From Cercis canadensis (Eukaryota > Streptophyta > Magnoliopsida > Fabales > Fabaceae), in NCBI GenBank assembly GCA_003255065.1, contig QAOA01006966.1, positions 67,766-131,765 of the forward strand: a stretch of DNA of 64,000 nt, given 5' to 3'. Positions within the stretch are counted from its first letter, which is position 1, and every line of letters starts with the position of its first letter. A program made the position numbers and the translations under genes. Positions 11,091-21,070 of this stretch are shown piece by piece. The notes under the pieces were generated by a model. It ran no database searches. It was not told where the DNA came from and saw nothing but the letters and a program-made list of their open reading frames with translations.

Positions 11091-12277
11091 AATCCAGGAC
11101 GTCGTGGATCAATAGGTAGTGGCTCCAAACACAAATAATACCCTGACATGTCATTGAAATGTATTACAATAGGTATATAAGTCAGTGTTATACGCATCTC
11201 TTGTGCGACTCCATATTGTCACACAATGTTGAGATGTGGTTTCTGTGCGGGAATAAGAAAAGAGTTACTGCTATTTGTCAAGTCATAGCGCCAATGATGC
11301 ATATATACCTTCCAGTCAAGCAACGCTTAAATGTATTTATCGTCCCTTCCAACTTCTCAAAATGGTTGTCACTTGGGGTCTGGGTACTCAACAGGAACAC
11401 CTAATGTGCTCCAATTAGGTATATCTATGTCAAGAACAATATATGGGGGCAATAATCTCGAAATCTCTAACTTCTCAACTAGTCTCCAATTTTCTGTGTA
11501 ATAATTTTGTGTAAAGGGTCATCGATTTCCATAACAATTGTAAATCTCGCGGATAATTCGTCATATTTGTTGGATTTGATTGTATGTCCCGGAGTTCTTC
11601 ATCAGAGATTTTATGGAACAACCCGCCTGACGACGTATATCTCCATGCATATTCATTATTATCTTCAAACCATGTCAGATTCATCTCAAACTTTTTCGAT
11701 GGAAACGACATTTCGCCTCTGATATGAGAACATAATATAAAAAATATATGTGAATTACACAATATGGATATATACATTTACTCTAAAAGCCTATAATAAA
11801 AACATAAATTAGCTGATACAATTAAATTCATCAAACCGTAAGTAACATTTTTATATTTTACACATTTGAATAAGTTTAATTGTCATCAGTAGCGTAATCA
11901 GGACAACTCAATATAGACTCCATTTCTGTGAGTGATAATTAACAATTCATAGCAGCAGCATGTTCCTTAGCTAGTTTTAACAAATAATACCGGCATCTAC
12001 GAACCAACATGTGATTGTTCTCCTTCCTAATTTCTAAAATAGTAGCACCATAGTCAACTCAATTTTTTCGAGCCATTCTTAACAACCACCTGTAGACATG
12101 GGGAGCTCCAAGAAATTGTAATTGTTGTGCCAAATCTTCAGCTTCATCGATTCGATATGTCCACTCACGACGTAAGCCAGCGTAATACTCCCTTGGATCA
12201 GAGTGTAATTTGATTTCGTAATCATCATTATATCTCAGTAACAACCAAATATCAGATGTGCGACGTCTCCTTGGCAT
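11091..12277 (-). pseudogene. unidentified decayed coding sequence
   Basis: Open stretches at 11475-11777 and 12059-12277 and readable sequence between them on the minus strand suggest one degraded gene leading toward the LINE fragment. The first part is rich in Arg, Tyr and Glu (MPRRRRTSDIWLLLRY...), the second contains NLTWFEDNNEYAWRYTSSGG. Stops occur every 50-100 codons. I do not recognise the family. It could be the upstream part of the LINE-containing unit or captured host sequence in the adjacent MULE. Confidence 0.35.
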
Positions 12278-12411
12278 AATGTGTCACCCTGCTGTTTAGC
12301 CTGTTTTACATCCAGTAAATCACTTACATAATAAATAACAAATTCCATTAACAACTAAAAATGGTTTAACTATCAAAAATAATAAAATGACTACTTTAAG
12401 TCATAGGCTTT

Positions 12412-12690
12412 GGGGTTAATAGTTAAGAGTTTAGGGTATGGGGTTTTTTTGGGTTTGAGATTTAGGGTTTTATGTATACAATTTAAGGTTTGAGAATAAG
12501 GTTTGAGGTTTTGAGTTTAGGTTTTGGGGTTATGTTTGGGGTTTGGAGTTTGAGAATAGGGTATAAGGTTTAGATTTTGGGGTTTTGTATTTGGGGTTTA
12601 GAGTTTGAGAATGAAATTTAGGGTTTTGTGTTTGGGGTTTGAGAATGAGATTTAGGGTTTTGAGTTTAGGTTTTGGGGTTTTAGAATTTG
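12412..12690. repeat. degenerate telomere-like repeat
   Basis: About 280 bp of G/T-rich plus strand built from variants of GGGTTTAGGGTTTGAGA. Exact TTTAGGG heptamers, the plant telomere unit, occur near 12428, 12461, 12618 and 12651 among variants such as TTTGGGG and GTTTGAGAA. It may be an old interstitial telomere repeat or a simple repeat resembling one. Confidence 0.7.
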
Positions 12691-13379
12691 AAAATTAGGC
12701 ATGAATATGTAGGGTTGAGGTTGTGGGCCGATTATTCTTCATCAGACATATCAATATCTGAAAGACACTCTAGTTCTCGGGTCATGTGAGTCCACATAGC
12801 AGCACGTCCCATGTCACCCTCCATAAGCGTATCTCTTGAACTCTATTCACAATCACTTCGATGTTGTTTGATTTGTATATAATTATTCTCTTATCTTATG
12901 CGATACAAAGCTCATCGCAGCTCTGTCATATTTCGCCTTGGCATGTGTATTGCCGAAGATCTTGAAGCGCGAATGTTTTGGATCATTGTCAACTCAAGTA
13001 AATTCTTACCTTGAACTTCCCTATGCTCTCATTCCATTAATATTATACTATGTACTTGGGAAAAATTATGCAATGCTAGGTCTAACGGATACCAAAATTC
13101 ACTATCTAACATCCACGAAAACCCACACATTCAAAAAATATCACCGGGTGTATATTGTAACACCATTTTTAAAACTTGTTAATTGTCATTATGATAACAA
13201 CACTTAGCCATAAACATTCATATGACTATCATATAAAGAACAATAAACAAAAAGAGATAAAATAATACAACGATATAAGATGAAGAACAATTGTCATCAT
13301 GAATCTTTAACTTTCAATAAGCTTAGGAGATAGAGTAATAAAAGAAATTTTAGCCCACCTATATTAGTAACTTAGGCAG
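12691..13379. other. spacer, no gene seen
   Basis: Non-coding sequence between the G/T-rich repeat and the MULE. The MULE terminal inverted repeat should lie near here but I could not identify one. Confidence 0.4.
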
Positions 13380-13385
13380 TCTTAC

Positions 13386-13844
13386 TTATGGTTGCTCTTG
13401 TCTTCTGTTTGGACAGCTATGCCGATTATGCCCTTCCATGCGACACAACCCGTATTTTGGTGTGCTCCGTGAACCTTCGTCCCAATCCATCTCATTGCGT
13501 ATGCGGGTTGACTTGGGCCTTCCTGTATCGTTGGAATCTTTTCCACCAATTGGGCTAAACTGGCCACCATATGCATTAACTAAGTAACACGTAGAATATA
13601 CTGGATTCATATAACTTCATGCATCAACTCTAATAGAAGCACAAGCAGCAATTGCGTGGGAGCAAAGAATATAGAGTGCTTGAAACCTACCACTGCCGCA
13701 CATTCTCTTACTTAAGTTTAGGCGAAAAATTCGTCCACTCATCCTTCCACTTAAGTCAAATGTCTCATTTACTTCAAAAGATCCAATATCTCTATTAAAT
13801 AATGTCAGCCGGTGTGAAGAAGAACAACAGTTGTTGTCTTGCAT
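13386..13844 (-). pseudogene. MULE transposase C-terminus: SWIM and CCHC fingers
   Basis: 13617-13844 carries a SWIM-type zinc finger, FEVNETFDLSG... then CGSGRFQALYILCSHAIAAC; the first Cys pair is degraded (MCGSG for the usual CxCG). 13386-13610 carries GRPKSTRIRNEMDWDEGS then CRMEGHNRHSCPNR, the zinc knuckle that ends many plant MULE transposases. Both modules bind nucleic acid or DNA ends. A frameshift lies between the two open stretches. Confidence 0.8.
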
Positions 13845-13879
13845 CTTCTTATCTGCATCATCTGTCTACATATGCCTAC

Positions 13880-14707
13880 TCGCTAACCTTGCCCGAGCCA
13901 TTTCTCGTCTCTCAATAAAAATATGGTTCATTTTGTAATATGTGGCTCTCACAATGGCAATGATAGACATGTTGTGAACCCCCTTCAATGTGTCATTCAC
14001 ATTTTCAGCAAGATTGGTTGTCATTAAATCATACCGTCTACCATTAGTGTCCCATTGTTACGTCCATTTCTTTGGATCAATATCGCTTATATACTTCCAT
14101 GAATGCTCATTGGGACATATGATTTGTATGTTTGTCATTAATTCTTTGAATTTCACAGACTCAAATTGAACACCTGTAAAAGACATTTAAAAAACCTTCA
14201 TTCTTAGCAAATACTTTAAATAATATTCAATTAATTAAACACACTAATATTCTTACCAGTTTTGTAGATTTGATGATTCACATCAACATTCTTAAAGACA
14301 TTGTTCCAATTGCTCACCACGTGGCGCAAACAAAAAAAATAATGCACCAATGGTGGACACCAACTAACCTATTCGTCTTCAATAACATATAAGATGCTAA
14401 CATGACGATCTGAAATTAAGGCTAGATTTGAAATGTTCCTAACGATGTGCTGTCTAACAAGGGTTAAAAACCATGAACATGCATCTTTTGTCTCATCTTC
14501 TACAATGGCATAAGCTAAAGGCAATTGTGACCTATTGCCATCCTGTATAGTGGCGATGAGTAGAGTTTCATGGTATTTTCTATACAAAAAAATTCCATTA
14601 ATTTGGACTATTGGTTTACAGAAATTAAATGCATCAATGCATGACTTGAACGCCCAGAAGACACGTTTAAATCTTTTTAACGTATGATCATTTGGTCGTC
14701 TTCCCAT
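13880..14707 (-). pseudogene. MULE transposase catalytic core
   Basis: The open stretch 14369-14707 has FWAFKSCIDAFNFCKP, VQINGIFLYRKYHETLLIA, LPLAYAIVEDE and ISDRHVSI, the signature of the MULE transposase domain. The position of the first catalytic Asp (usually in a IDGTFL context) is Asn here, so the enzyme would be inactive. Below 14369 the minus strand continues with a CLRH...NW segment and then NLAENVNDTLKG near 14030, which match the end of the core. Stops separate them. The enzyme would cut and join transposon ends in the nucleus. Confidence 0.85.
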
Positions 14708-14899
14708 CTATTGGTCATCCATGCACCATTGAACAACCGTTCCAGGTGTATGTTTTGAAGTGTAATCATCCATCTAGGCAATAAATTATAACTCTATTTT
14801 CAATCACCATACACTGTAGCGATAACTCTTTCTCTTGTAAGTCACGCTTTTCAGTATGATATTTGATATGAGTATGTGCTTTTTATGCGCTCTTGTATT

Positions 14900-15260
14900 A
14901 GTTTTATAGACACACCAAGATTCTCCTGAATCATTCCAATAATGCTTGCTGCAATCACCTAAACATCTGGTTTATTATGATCTTGTGTTAAAGTTGCGTT
15001 TGTACAAGTATGAGGTCCATTATACTTTTTAATTTCTCAAATCTTGCTCTTGATACGTAAGCATGCCCGAAGTCTCCAATTACATCCATCATCATTGTTT
15101 GAATATATCAAACTCAATTTGTTAGATTTGGACTTTTTCACATAAAAATGTTGACTCACATGAAAGAAGTATTGCTTTATAGCTAATTGAAAATCTTTTT
15201 TTATTTCAAACTTCTGGCCGATTTAAAATTCGTCATCTCTCTACCATTGGCTGCACCCTG
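14900..15260 (-). pseudogene. MULE N-terminal MuDR DNA-binding domain
   Basis: Broken minus-strand reading shows FEIKKDFQLAIKQYFF, then VKKSKSNKLSLIY, CNWRLRACLRI and KYNGPHTCTN. This is the order of the MuDR domain that precedes the MULE core (basic stretch, Cys-Trp-Arg, and His-Thr-Cys of a zinc site). At least one stop lies before KYNGPHTC. Confidence 0.75.
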
Positions 15261-15281
15261 TTATTTGTTCAGCATCGTCAA

Positions 15282-16072
15282 CTATCTACATTGCTTCTCA
15301 ATTACTGTATCTATAATGCAATGCAAGTATCGCCTATTTGGTACAACGTGTTCCGCACTTGTAGCTATTGGATCCTGGCTCAGCGCCTCCACATTAAGAT
15401 CTAAAAAGTTTTTCCCTTCTTCATTACCACTTGATTCTCCAATGTTTGAGTTACAATCAACATCCTCATCATCACTACTGTCAATTAGACGATCAATGGG
15501 TGAATTGCTGTGACTAATATTTTTTCGTTCACATCCACATTGGCTACATCCCACTTCATGCACTTCAATGTCACCACCGTGAACATCTGAACCACAGATC
15601 ACTATTTTCATAGTCATAGTCTCCTTCTAGCATATGTGTTTGACTAGAAGTAGTCAAACCATATTGAAATTCATGTAAACCAACCTCCAATTGATAACAA
15701 GGCTGGACTTCTATTCTCACTTGGCTATAAGGAGGATAGAAACAAGAAAATGAACTTAGACCAACTTCAACAGCTTCAACTTGACCTCCATCTCCAGCAA
15801 CATTCATAGTCGTGATGTCCACATATATCTCAATTGGACCAAAAGTAGGATGTTTACCATTACTCTCAAACATCATCTCAATATCTCCATCAGATCCCAA
15901 TTTAAATGCATGATAAAACAATAGATTAACTGAATTGGATATCTATAAGTTATCTTTTCAACTATCTGATTTGCTTCAAGTTTCATCTTAGTGTGGATAT
16001 AAACTTTTAATCTATCTAATCCACATGTATTCTTCAAATTCAACTCATATATTGTCGTCCCCTCACACATTA
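15282..16072 (-). pseudogene. MULE transposase N-terminal region, copy 1
   Basis: Open stretches 15571-15921 and 15282-15617 on the minus strand overlap in different frames. They encode an acidic, Ser-rich region with LIDSSDDEDVDCNSN, typical of the variable N-terminus of plant MULE transposases. No catalytic motif is present. Bases 15290-16072 recur at 16074-16860 across the N. This copy has a 15-bp in-frame segment (around 15765, encoding Glu-Ala-Val-Glu-Val) that copy 2 lacks. Confidence 0.65.
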
Positions 16073-16073
16073 N
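16073..16073. other. assembly gap (N) between duplicated flanks
   Basis: The roughly 785 bp on each side are the same sequence with a few substitutions and one 15-bp indel, so two contigs covering one locus were probably placed end to end. Confidence 0.85.
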
Positions 16074-16860
16074 ATTGCTTCTCAATTAATGTATCTATAA
16101 TGCAATGCAAGTATCGCCTGTTTGGTACAACGTGTTCCGCACTTGTAGCTATTGGATCCTGGCTCAGCGCCTCCACATTAAGATCTAAAAAGTTTTTCCC
16201 TTCCTCATTACCACTTGATTCTCCAATGTTTGAGTTACAATCAACATCCTCATCATCACTATTGTCAATTAGACGATCAATGGGTGAATTATTATGACTA
16301 ATATTTTTTCGTTCACATCCACATTGGCTACATCCAACTTCATGCACTTCAATGTCACCACCGTGAACATCTGAACCACATATCACTATTTTCATAGTCA
16401 TAGTTTCCTTCTAGCATATGTGTTTGACTAGAAGTAGCCAAACCATATTGAAATTCATGTAAACCAACCTCCAATTGATAACAAGGCTCGACTTCTATTC
16501 TCACTTGGCTATAAGGAGGATAGAAACAAGAAAATGAACTTAGACCAACTTGACCTCCATCTCCAGCAACATTCATAGTCGTGATGTCCACATATATCTC
16601 AATTGGACCAAAAGTAGGATGTTTACCATTACTCTCAAACATCATCTCAATATCTCCATCAGATCCCAATTTAAATGCATGATAAAACAATAGATTAACT
16701 GAATTGGATATCTATAAGTTATCTTTTCAACTATCTGATTTGCTTCAAGTTTCATCTTAGTGTGGATATAAACTTTTAATCTATCTAATCCACATGTATT
16801 CTTCAAATTCAACTCATATATTGTCGTCCCCTCACACATTACTCCTTGGGATCCATTATA
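16074..16860 (-). pseudogene. MULE transposase N-terminal region, copy 2
   Basis: Same coding remnant as 15290-16072 (open at 16063-16401, 16355-16690 and 16642-16839). It lacks 15 bp of copy 1 and has small substitutions, for example NNS for SNS and DNSDDE for DSSDDE. The most N-terminal stretch has TTIYELNLKNTCGLDRLKVYIHTK-like sequence. After 16839 the true upstream flank continues, so this copy belongs to the outer contig. Confidence 0.7.
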
Positions 16861-17257
16861 TATTCAACCATTATGATGTATTAATATATGCATCTTCTTC
16901 CTAAAATAATTTTTTCAATCACAATTAGTCTATAAATATTATCATATTTTTATAGTAACTAAAATTTCATCAATAACCATACACACTTTTTAGCACAACT
17001 TACTATAATTATCAATCAGTAAATAAGTACATATTAATAAAACATTTATTTCTAATAATACTCTAGCATTAAAGATATATTACAGTAAAAATTATCTAAT
17101 ACAAGATTATGAAATATAAATACCTTCAAAAGCTCAGACTTCTCACAAATTTCCACAGCACAACCAAGTTTCACAGCAACCTCTCGCACCAATTTTAAGC
17201 TTTCACAACAATTTTACAATGAGAATTCGTTTAGGGAGTTGGTATTTATAAACTTGT
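16861..17257. other. AT-rich spacer upstream of MULE
   Basis: No gene seen. It is on the 5' side of the transposase and should hold its promoter. Confidence 0.4.
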
Positions 17258-17745
17258 TCACGCTTTAGCAGTGTTCATTCACGTGTTTCTATGTACAACA
17301 TTAATAGTTTGAAAACGCTCTTGCTCACATTTTAAATTACGTTGTTCAGTACCAAGTAAAATGTATTCAAATAGAACATGCTTTAGGGGTAAAAGAGTCA
17401 CACTTTACTCCAAAAGAAAAGGCTAGAACAGGGGAGGCACACGCTTTTGGACTAGGGAGGGACATGCCTTAGGCTATGTGGCTTTTACCTAAAGTGTGTT
17501 CCAAAGCCTTGCAGCGTGTTCCCCTAAAGTGTGATTCCCATTTTGCAAAACCGAAACATTTTTCTTGGGAAAAATGTGATTGATTTGAGAAAAGCGTGTT
17601 GCTTCGGAACACCCTTTTCTCTAAAAGCGTGTATCTTTTACGTTTGTCCATGGCATACTCTGTGAACAGTGCTCACTCTTTTGAGTTCAAATGCTCTAAA
17701 GCGTGTTTAATTCATACACATTTTATACACGTAAAAGCGTGTTTA
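17258..17745. repeat. cluster of AAAGYGTGT motifs in both orientations
   Basis: A short motif recurs at close spacing. Forms such as CACACGCTTT, CACACTTTA and CACGCTTTA (minus orientation) lie at about 17258-17445, and AAAGTGTGT, AAAGTGTGA, AAAGCGTGTT and AAAGCGTGTA (plus orientation) at about 17490, 17525, 17592, 17624, 17697 and 17733. The change of orientation near 17470 resembles subterminal transposase-binding arrays of DNA transposons. Confidence 0.55.
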
Positions 17746-17938
17746 GCTTTGATTGAGAAATTAATAAAAAAATTCAAAAGTGTCCATTTTACGTAAATAG
17801 TTTCAAATGTGCCCTATTTGTGTAAATAGTTTGTACAAATACATTATTTCTATCAAATTGCCGAAAAGTACTAGTGAGGAATCTTGGTGAATGTAGCATT
17901 TAGTAATTTTTGCATGGTTGGAATTCTAAACTTTAGAA

Positions 17939-18022
17939 ATAATTGACATAATTTAAATTTTAATAAATTAATATATAAATAAACAAAAAATAAATAAATA
18001 AAATTTAAATTATGTCAATTAT
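17939..18022. repeat. perfect 24-bp inverted repeat, AT-rich hairpin
   Basis: The left arm ATAATTGACATAATTTAAAT... (from 17939) is repeated as its exact complement ending at 18022, with a 36-bp A/T loop. It is shaped like a very short MITE or a palindromic simple repeat. Confidence 0.75.
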
Positions 18023-18272
18023 ATTAATATAATAAAATTTAAAATTAAAATAATGTAAAAATTATTTAGATGTGTTATAAGTCATTCTCAAGAAAATGTA
18101 GCATAACAACACCCTAAAAATCAACCCAAAAACCAAAAAAAAAAAAAAAAAAATTGTGGTATGTTCATGTATTATTGTTGTATCGTGTTAAAAATTGCCA
18201 AATCTATTTTATTTCATAATGTATTTTTATAATGAAAAACAGGAATATATCAAGTCATTTAACTGATGAAGT

Positions 18273-19290
18273 TTGTCGAGCATCATTTCATGGGTAAAAC
18301 TTGTGCAATTCTCATCATTTCAAAATTTTCCACCCAGCTGGAATCAAACTCTCATCTGCCTTATTCCTAAATGTGCTAGTCCAGAATGTATCAAGCAATT
18401 CAAGCCAATAAGCTCGTGCAATTCTTATTACAAAATTTTGTCTAAGACCTTGGTGTCCAGATTAAGACCCTTCCTTCTAAATCTTATTTCTCTCTTACAA
18501 GGTGCTTTTGTCCCAGGCAGAAAACCTATGGACAATGTTCTTGTAGCTCAAGAAACAATCCATGCTATGAAAAAGAGACAGGGGAAATATGGTTGGATGG
18601 CAATCAAGCTAGATTTAGACAAAGCTTATGATAAATTGAATTGGGATTTCATTGAAAAGGTTATGAAAGAATTCAATTTTCTAGATATATGGATGAATTT
18701 TTTAATAAAATGCATAAACTTAGTTCAATTTGCTTTGCTAATCAATTGGAGTAAAATAGATTTCTTCATCCCTTCAAGAGGAATTTGCCAAGAAGATCCT
18801 CTTTCTCCTTATATTTTCATTCTATGCATGGAAATTCTCTAAAAAATGATTCATGTGGAAGTAGAAAAAAAAATGGAAACCTTTTGGCTTTAGAGGATCA
18901 AATGTTGCTTTATCCCATATGCTCGATGCAGATGACATCATTTTATTTGCTCAAGCTAAGGAATCTAGTGCAAAAAGCATCACCAACACCCTCAAATCCT
19001 TTGGAAAAGCTTCGGGACTGGATATAAGCAGCAGTAAATCTCACATCTGGTTCTCCCCATCAACCACTTTTGAAGAACGAGCAAAAATCCAAAGGCACAT
19101 TCCCTTTCCCTCCACAAACCAGCTAGGAAAATATCTTGGTGTTCCTCTAGGAATAGAAAAAATATCTTGGTGTTCCTCTAGGAATAGAAAAAGTTTCAAA
19201 AGAACACTTCCATTTCATATGGGAGAAAGTTCAAGAGAAGCTAGGAGGATGGTAGAGAAAACTCCTCTCACAGGCAGGTAGATTAACCTT
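18273..19290 (+). pseudogene. LINE reverse transcriptase domain
   Basis: The stretch 18273-18842 begins within the domain: TLICLIPKCASPECIKQFKPIS, GAFVPGRKPMDNVLVAQE, IKLDLDKAYDKLNWDF (first catalytic Asp) and SRGICQEDPLSPYIFILCMEIL. A stop follows, and 18919-19281 continues in another frame with LDADDIILFAQAKE, where plant LINEs have a YADD-type box, so both catalytic Asp are kept but the first position differs. A tandem duplication at 19131-19195 then disturbs the thumb region. Confidence 0.88.
19131..19195 (+). repeat. tandem duplication of about 31 bp inside LINE
   Basis: The sequence AATATCTTGGTGTTCCTC plus TAGGAATAGAAAA occurs twice in a row. The second copy lengthens the reverse transcriptase thumb and changes the frame. 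Confidence 0.85.
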
Positions 19291-20566
19291 GATTAAATCA
19301 GTTGCTACAGTCATTCCAACTTATTTCATGCAAGGAGTCATGCTACCTATTTCAATATGTTCATCCATTAACAAAGCTTGCAAAGATTTCCTTTGGGGTA
19401 AGACAGAAAATAGAAACAATATCCATCTAGTGGGATGGGAGAAAGTAACAAAGCATAAAAAGCAAGGAGGTCTTGGCATTAGGAAAGCAAAATGCAAAAA
19501 TATTGCCTTTATGACCAAATTGAGATGGAAGATAGACAAAGAGCCAGACAACTTATGGGTTAAATGCATGAAGGCCAAGTATGGACAAGATCTTTCAAGA
19601 AGATTTGTTAAGAAGTCAATCACTCGGAAACACATTCAATTTGGAAAAGAACCTTATGCTAAAGGTAAGAAGTGGATCATAGGTAATGGACAACAAGTGA
19701 ATTTTTGGACAGATAATTGGCTAGAAATAGGTAAGCTCGGTAGCTTCATTGAAGGGCCTTTTCCAAAAAATGAAGAAAAAAGATTAGTTAGTACCATCCG
19801 CTTGAATGGAGAATGGTTTTTGAATGAAATTCCCTTTGACCTTCCCCAAAAAATCATTGATTGCATTAGAGCTTGTCCTATTAGTCACATTAACCCCAAA
19901 CCGGACAAGACTGTTTGGGAAGGTAATAGAAATGGAGAATTCAGCCTCTCCAGTGCCTACTCTCTAGTTGGTCCTTCTTTCAACACCCCTCTTGATCCAA
20001 ATCCTGGTTGGGTTTGGAAGACCAACTGTCACATAAGAATCTAACATTTCCTTTCATTAGCCTCCCTTGAAAAATTGCCTGGTAAAGCTCTGCTATGCTT
20101 TAGAAACATCATCCCTTCTTTTGTTTGCCCTCTTTGGAACCAACAACCTGAAACTATACCTGATCTGCTCAAAGATTGTCCAACCACCAAGCCTATATGG
20201 AACAACATTCCTTTATGGAATGACTCAGATGACTTTGTCCTTTGGCTCAAGAACAACAGCTTCAAAACTGTTATCTCAACTAAAGGTGTTCCTGCAGGTA
20301 CATTATTTGCATACATATGCTGGAGTATATGGCATAACAGAAACAAATATGTTTTTGAAAATCAGAATTTCTCAATCGCAGACACTTTTTCCTTTGCTCT
20401 GGGAAGAGCAACTGAGTTCTTCCACCTAAGTCCCAATCAAATTTCAGTATCTCAAACTGCTGAGATACACATCAGATGGCATCCACCACCTTTGAAATGG
20501 TTCAAATTAAATACTAATGATTCAACCTTCAAATCTGGGTTCTATAGGTGCAGGAGGAGTTATTAG
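19289..20566 (+). pseudogene. LINE zf-RVT linker and connection region
   Basis: 19289-20044 encodes IKSVATVIPTYFMQGVMLP, CKDFLWGKTENRNNIHLVGW and GGLGIRKAKCKNIAFMTKLRW, the conserved region after the reverse transcriptase in plant L1 elements, then WIIGNGQQVNFWTDNWL and a zf-RVT-like region ending VWKTNCHIRI. A stop at 20042 and a frame change lead to 20075-20566, which has the Trp-rich FAYICWSIWHNRNKYVF motif that precedes the RNase H domain. Confidence 0.85.
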
Positions 20567-20890
20567 GAATCATAAAGGAAAATGGATCACTGGTTTCTCA
20601 AAAAAAAGTGGGATTCGGTTCACCAAACTTGGCTGAATTATGGGCAATTACAAAAGGAATTAAATTAGCCACTTAGCTGCATGTGTCAAATCTGATTATA
20701 GAAGTAGATTCAACATGTATTGTTAATATGCTAGGAGGAGAAAGTGATTCTAACCACCATTATCACTCTTTGATTGTTTGCTGCAGGGATCTCCTTCAAA
20801 GATACCTCATTCTGAGATTCACCATGTTTTTAGAGAAGCTAATGGATGTGCAGATGCTTTGGCAAAAGCAGCTCATCAAATGACACCCAC
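20480..20890 (+). pseudogene. LINE RNase H domain (frameshifted)
   Basis: The start reads HPPPLKWFKLNTNDSTF, where an Asn-Asp-Ser replaces the usual Asp-Gly-Ser; then an out-of-frame glycine-rich strand and LAELWAITKGIKLA (catalytic Glu) follow, and 20683-20883 gives SNLIIEVDSTCIVNML (third Asp). Frame breaks lie near 20545 and 20672. It corresponds to the RVT_3-type RNase H at the end of plant LINEs. Confidence 0.8.
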
Positions 20891-21070
20891 CTTTGAAGTT
20901 TTTGATCAACCCCCACCTTTTGTCTAACCTCTCTTATTTTCAAATAAAAGAGGAGTTTATCTACCTAGGAATGTTAGCTATTCTATGAGAGGTGATGTCC
21001 CTGATGTTTGTCTGTAATTTCGGGGTTTATATTTGGTGTACTTTGTTTCTCTGCTTTTTATTTCAATAAA

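Larger units (their letters stand above)
13380..16860 (-). mobile_element. Mutator-like element (MULE), decayed
   Basis: The minus strand holds the order expected for a plant MURA-type transposase: N-terminal acidic region, MuDR DNA-binding domain, catalytic core, SWIM zinc finger and CCHC knuckle. The frame is broken repeatedly. Terminal repeats and a 9-bp target duplication were not found, so the ends given are only those of the coding remnant. The N-terminal part appears twice because of the gap at 16073. Confidence 0.8.
18255..21070 (+). mobile_element. L1-type LINE, 5'-truncated
   Basis: Plus-strand non-LTR retrotransposon remnant comprising reverse transcriptase, zf-RVT linker and RNase H, then a 3' tail with TTTATTTCAATAAATTCC near 21058. 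The endonuclease and first ORF are absent, the usual result of incomplete reverse transcription. Many frame changes show it is dead. I could not define a target duplication. A poly-A run at about 18132 lies just upstream and may belong to another insertion. Confidence 0.85.
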
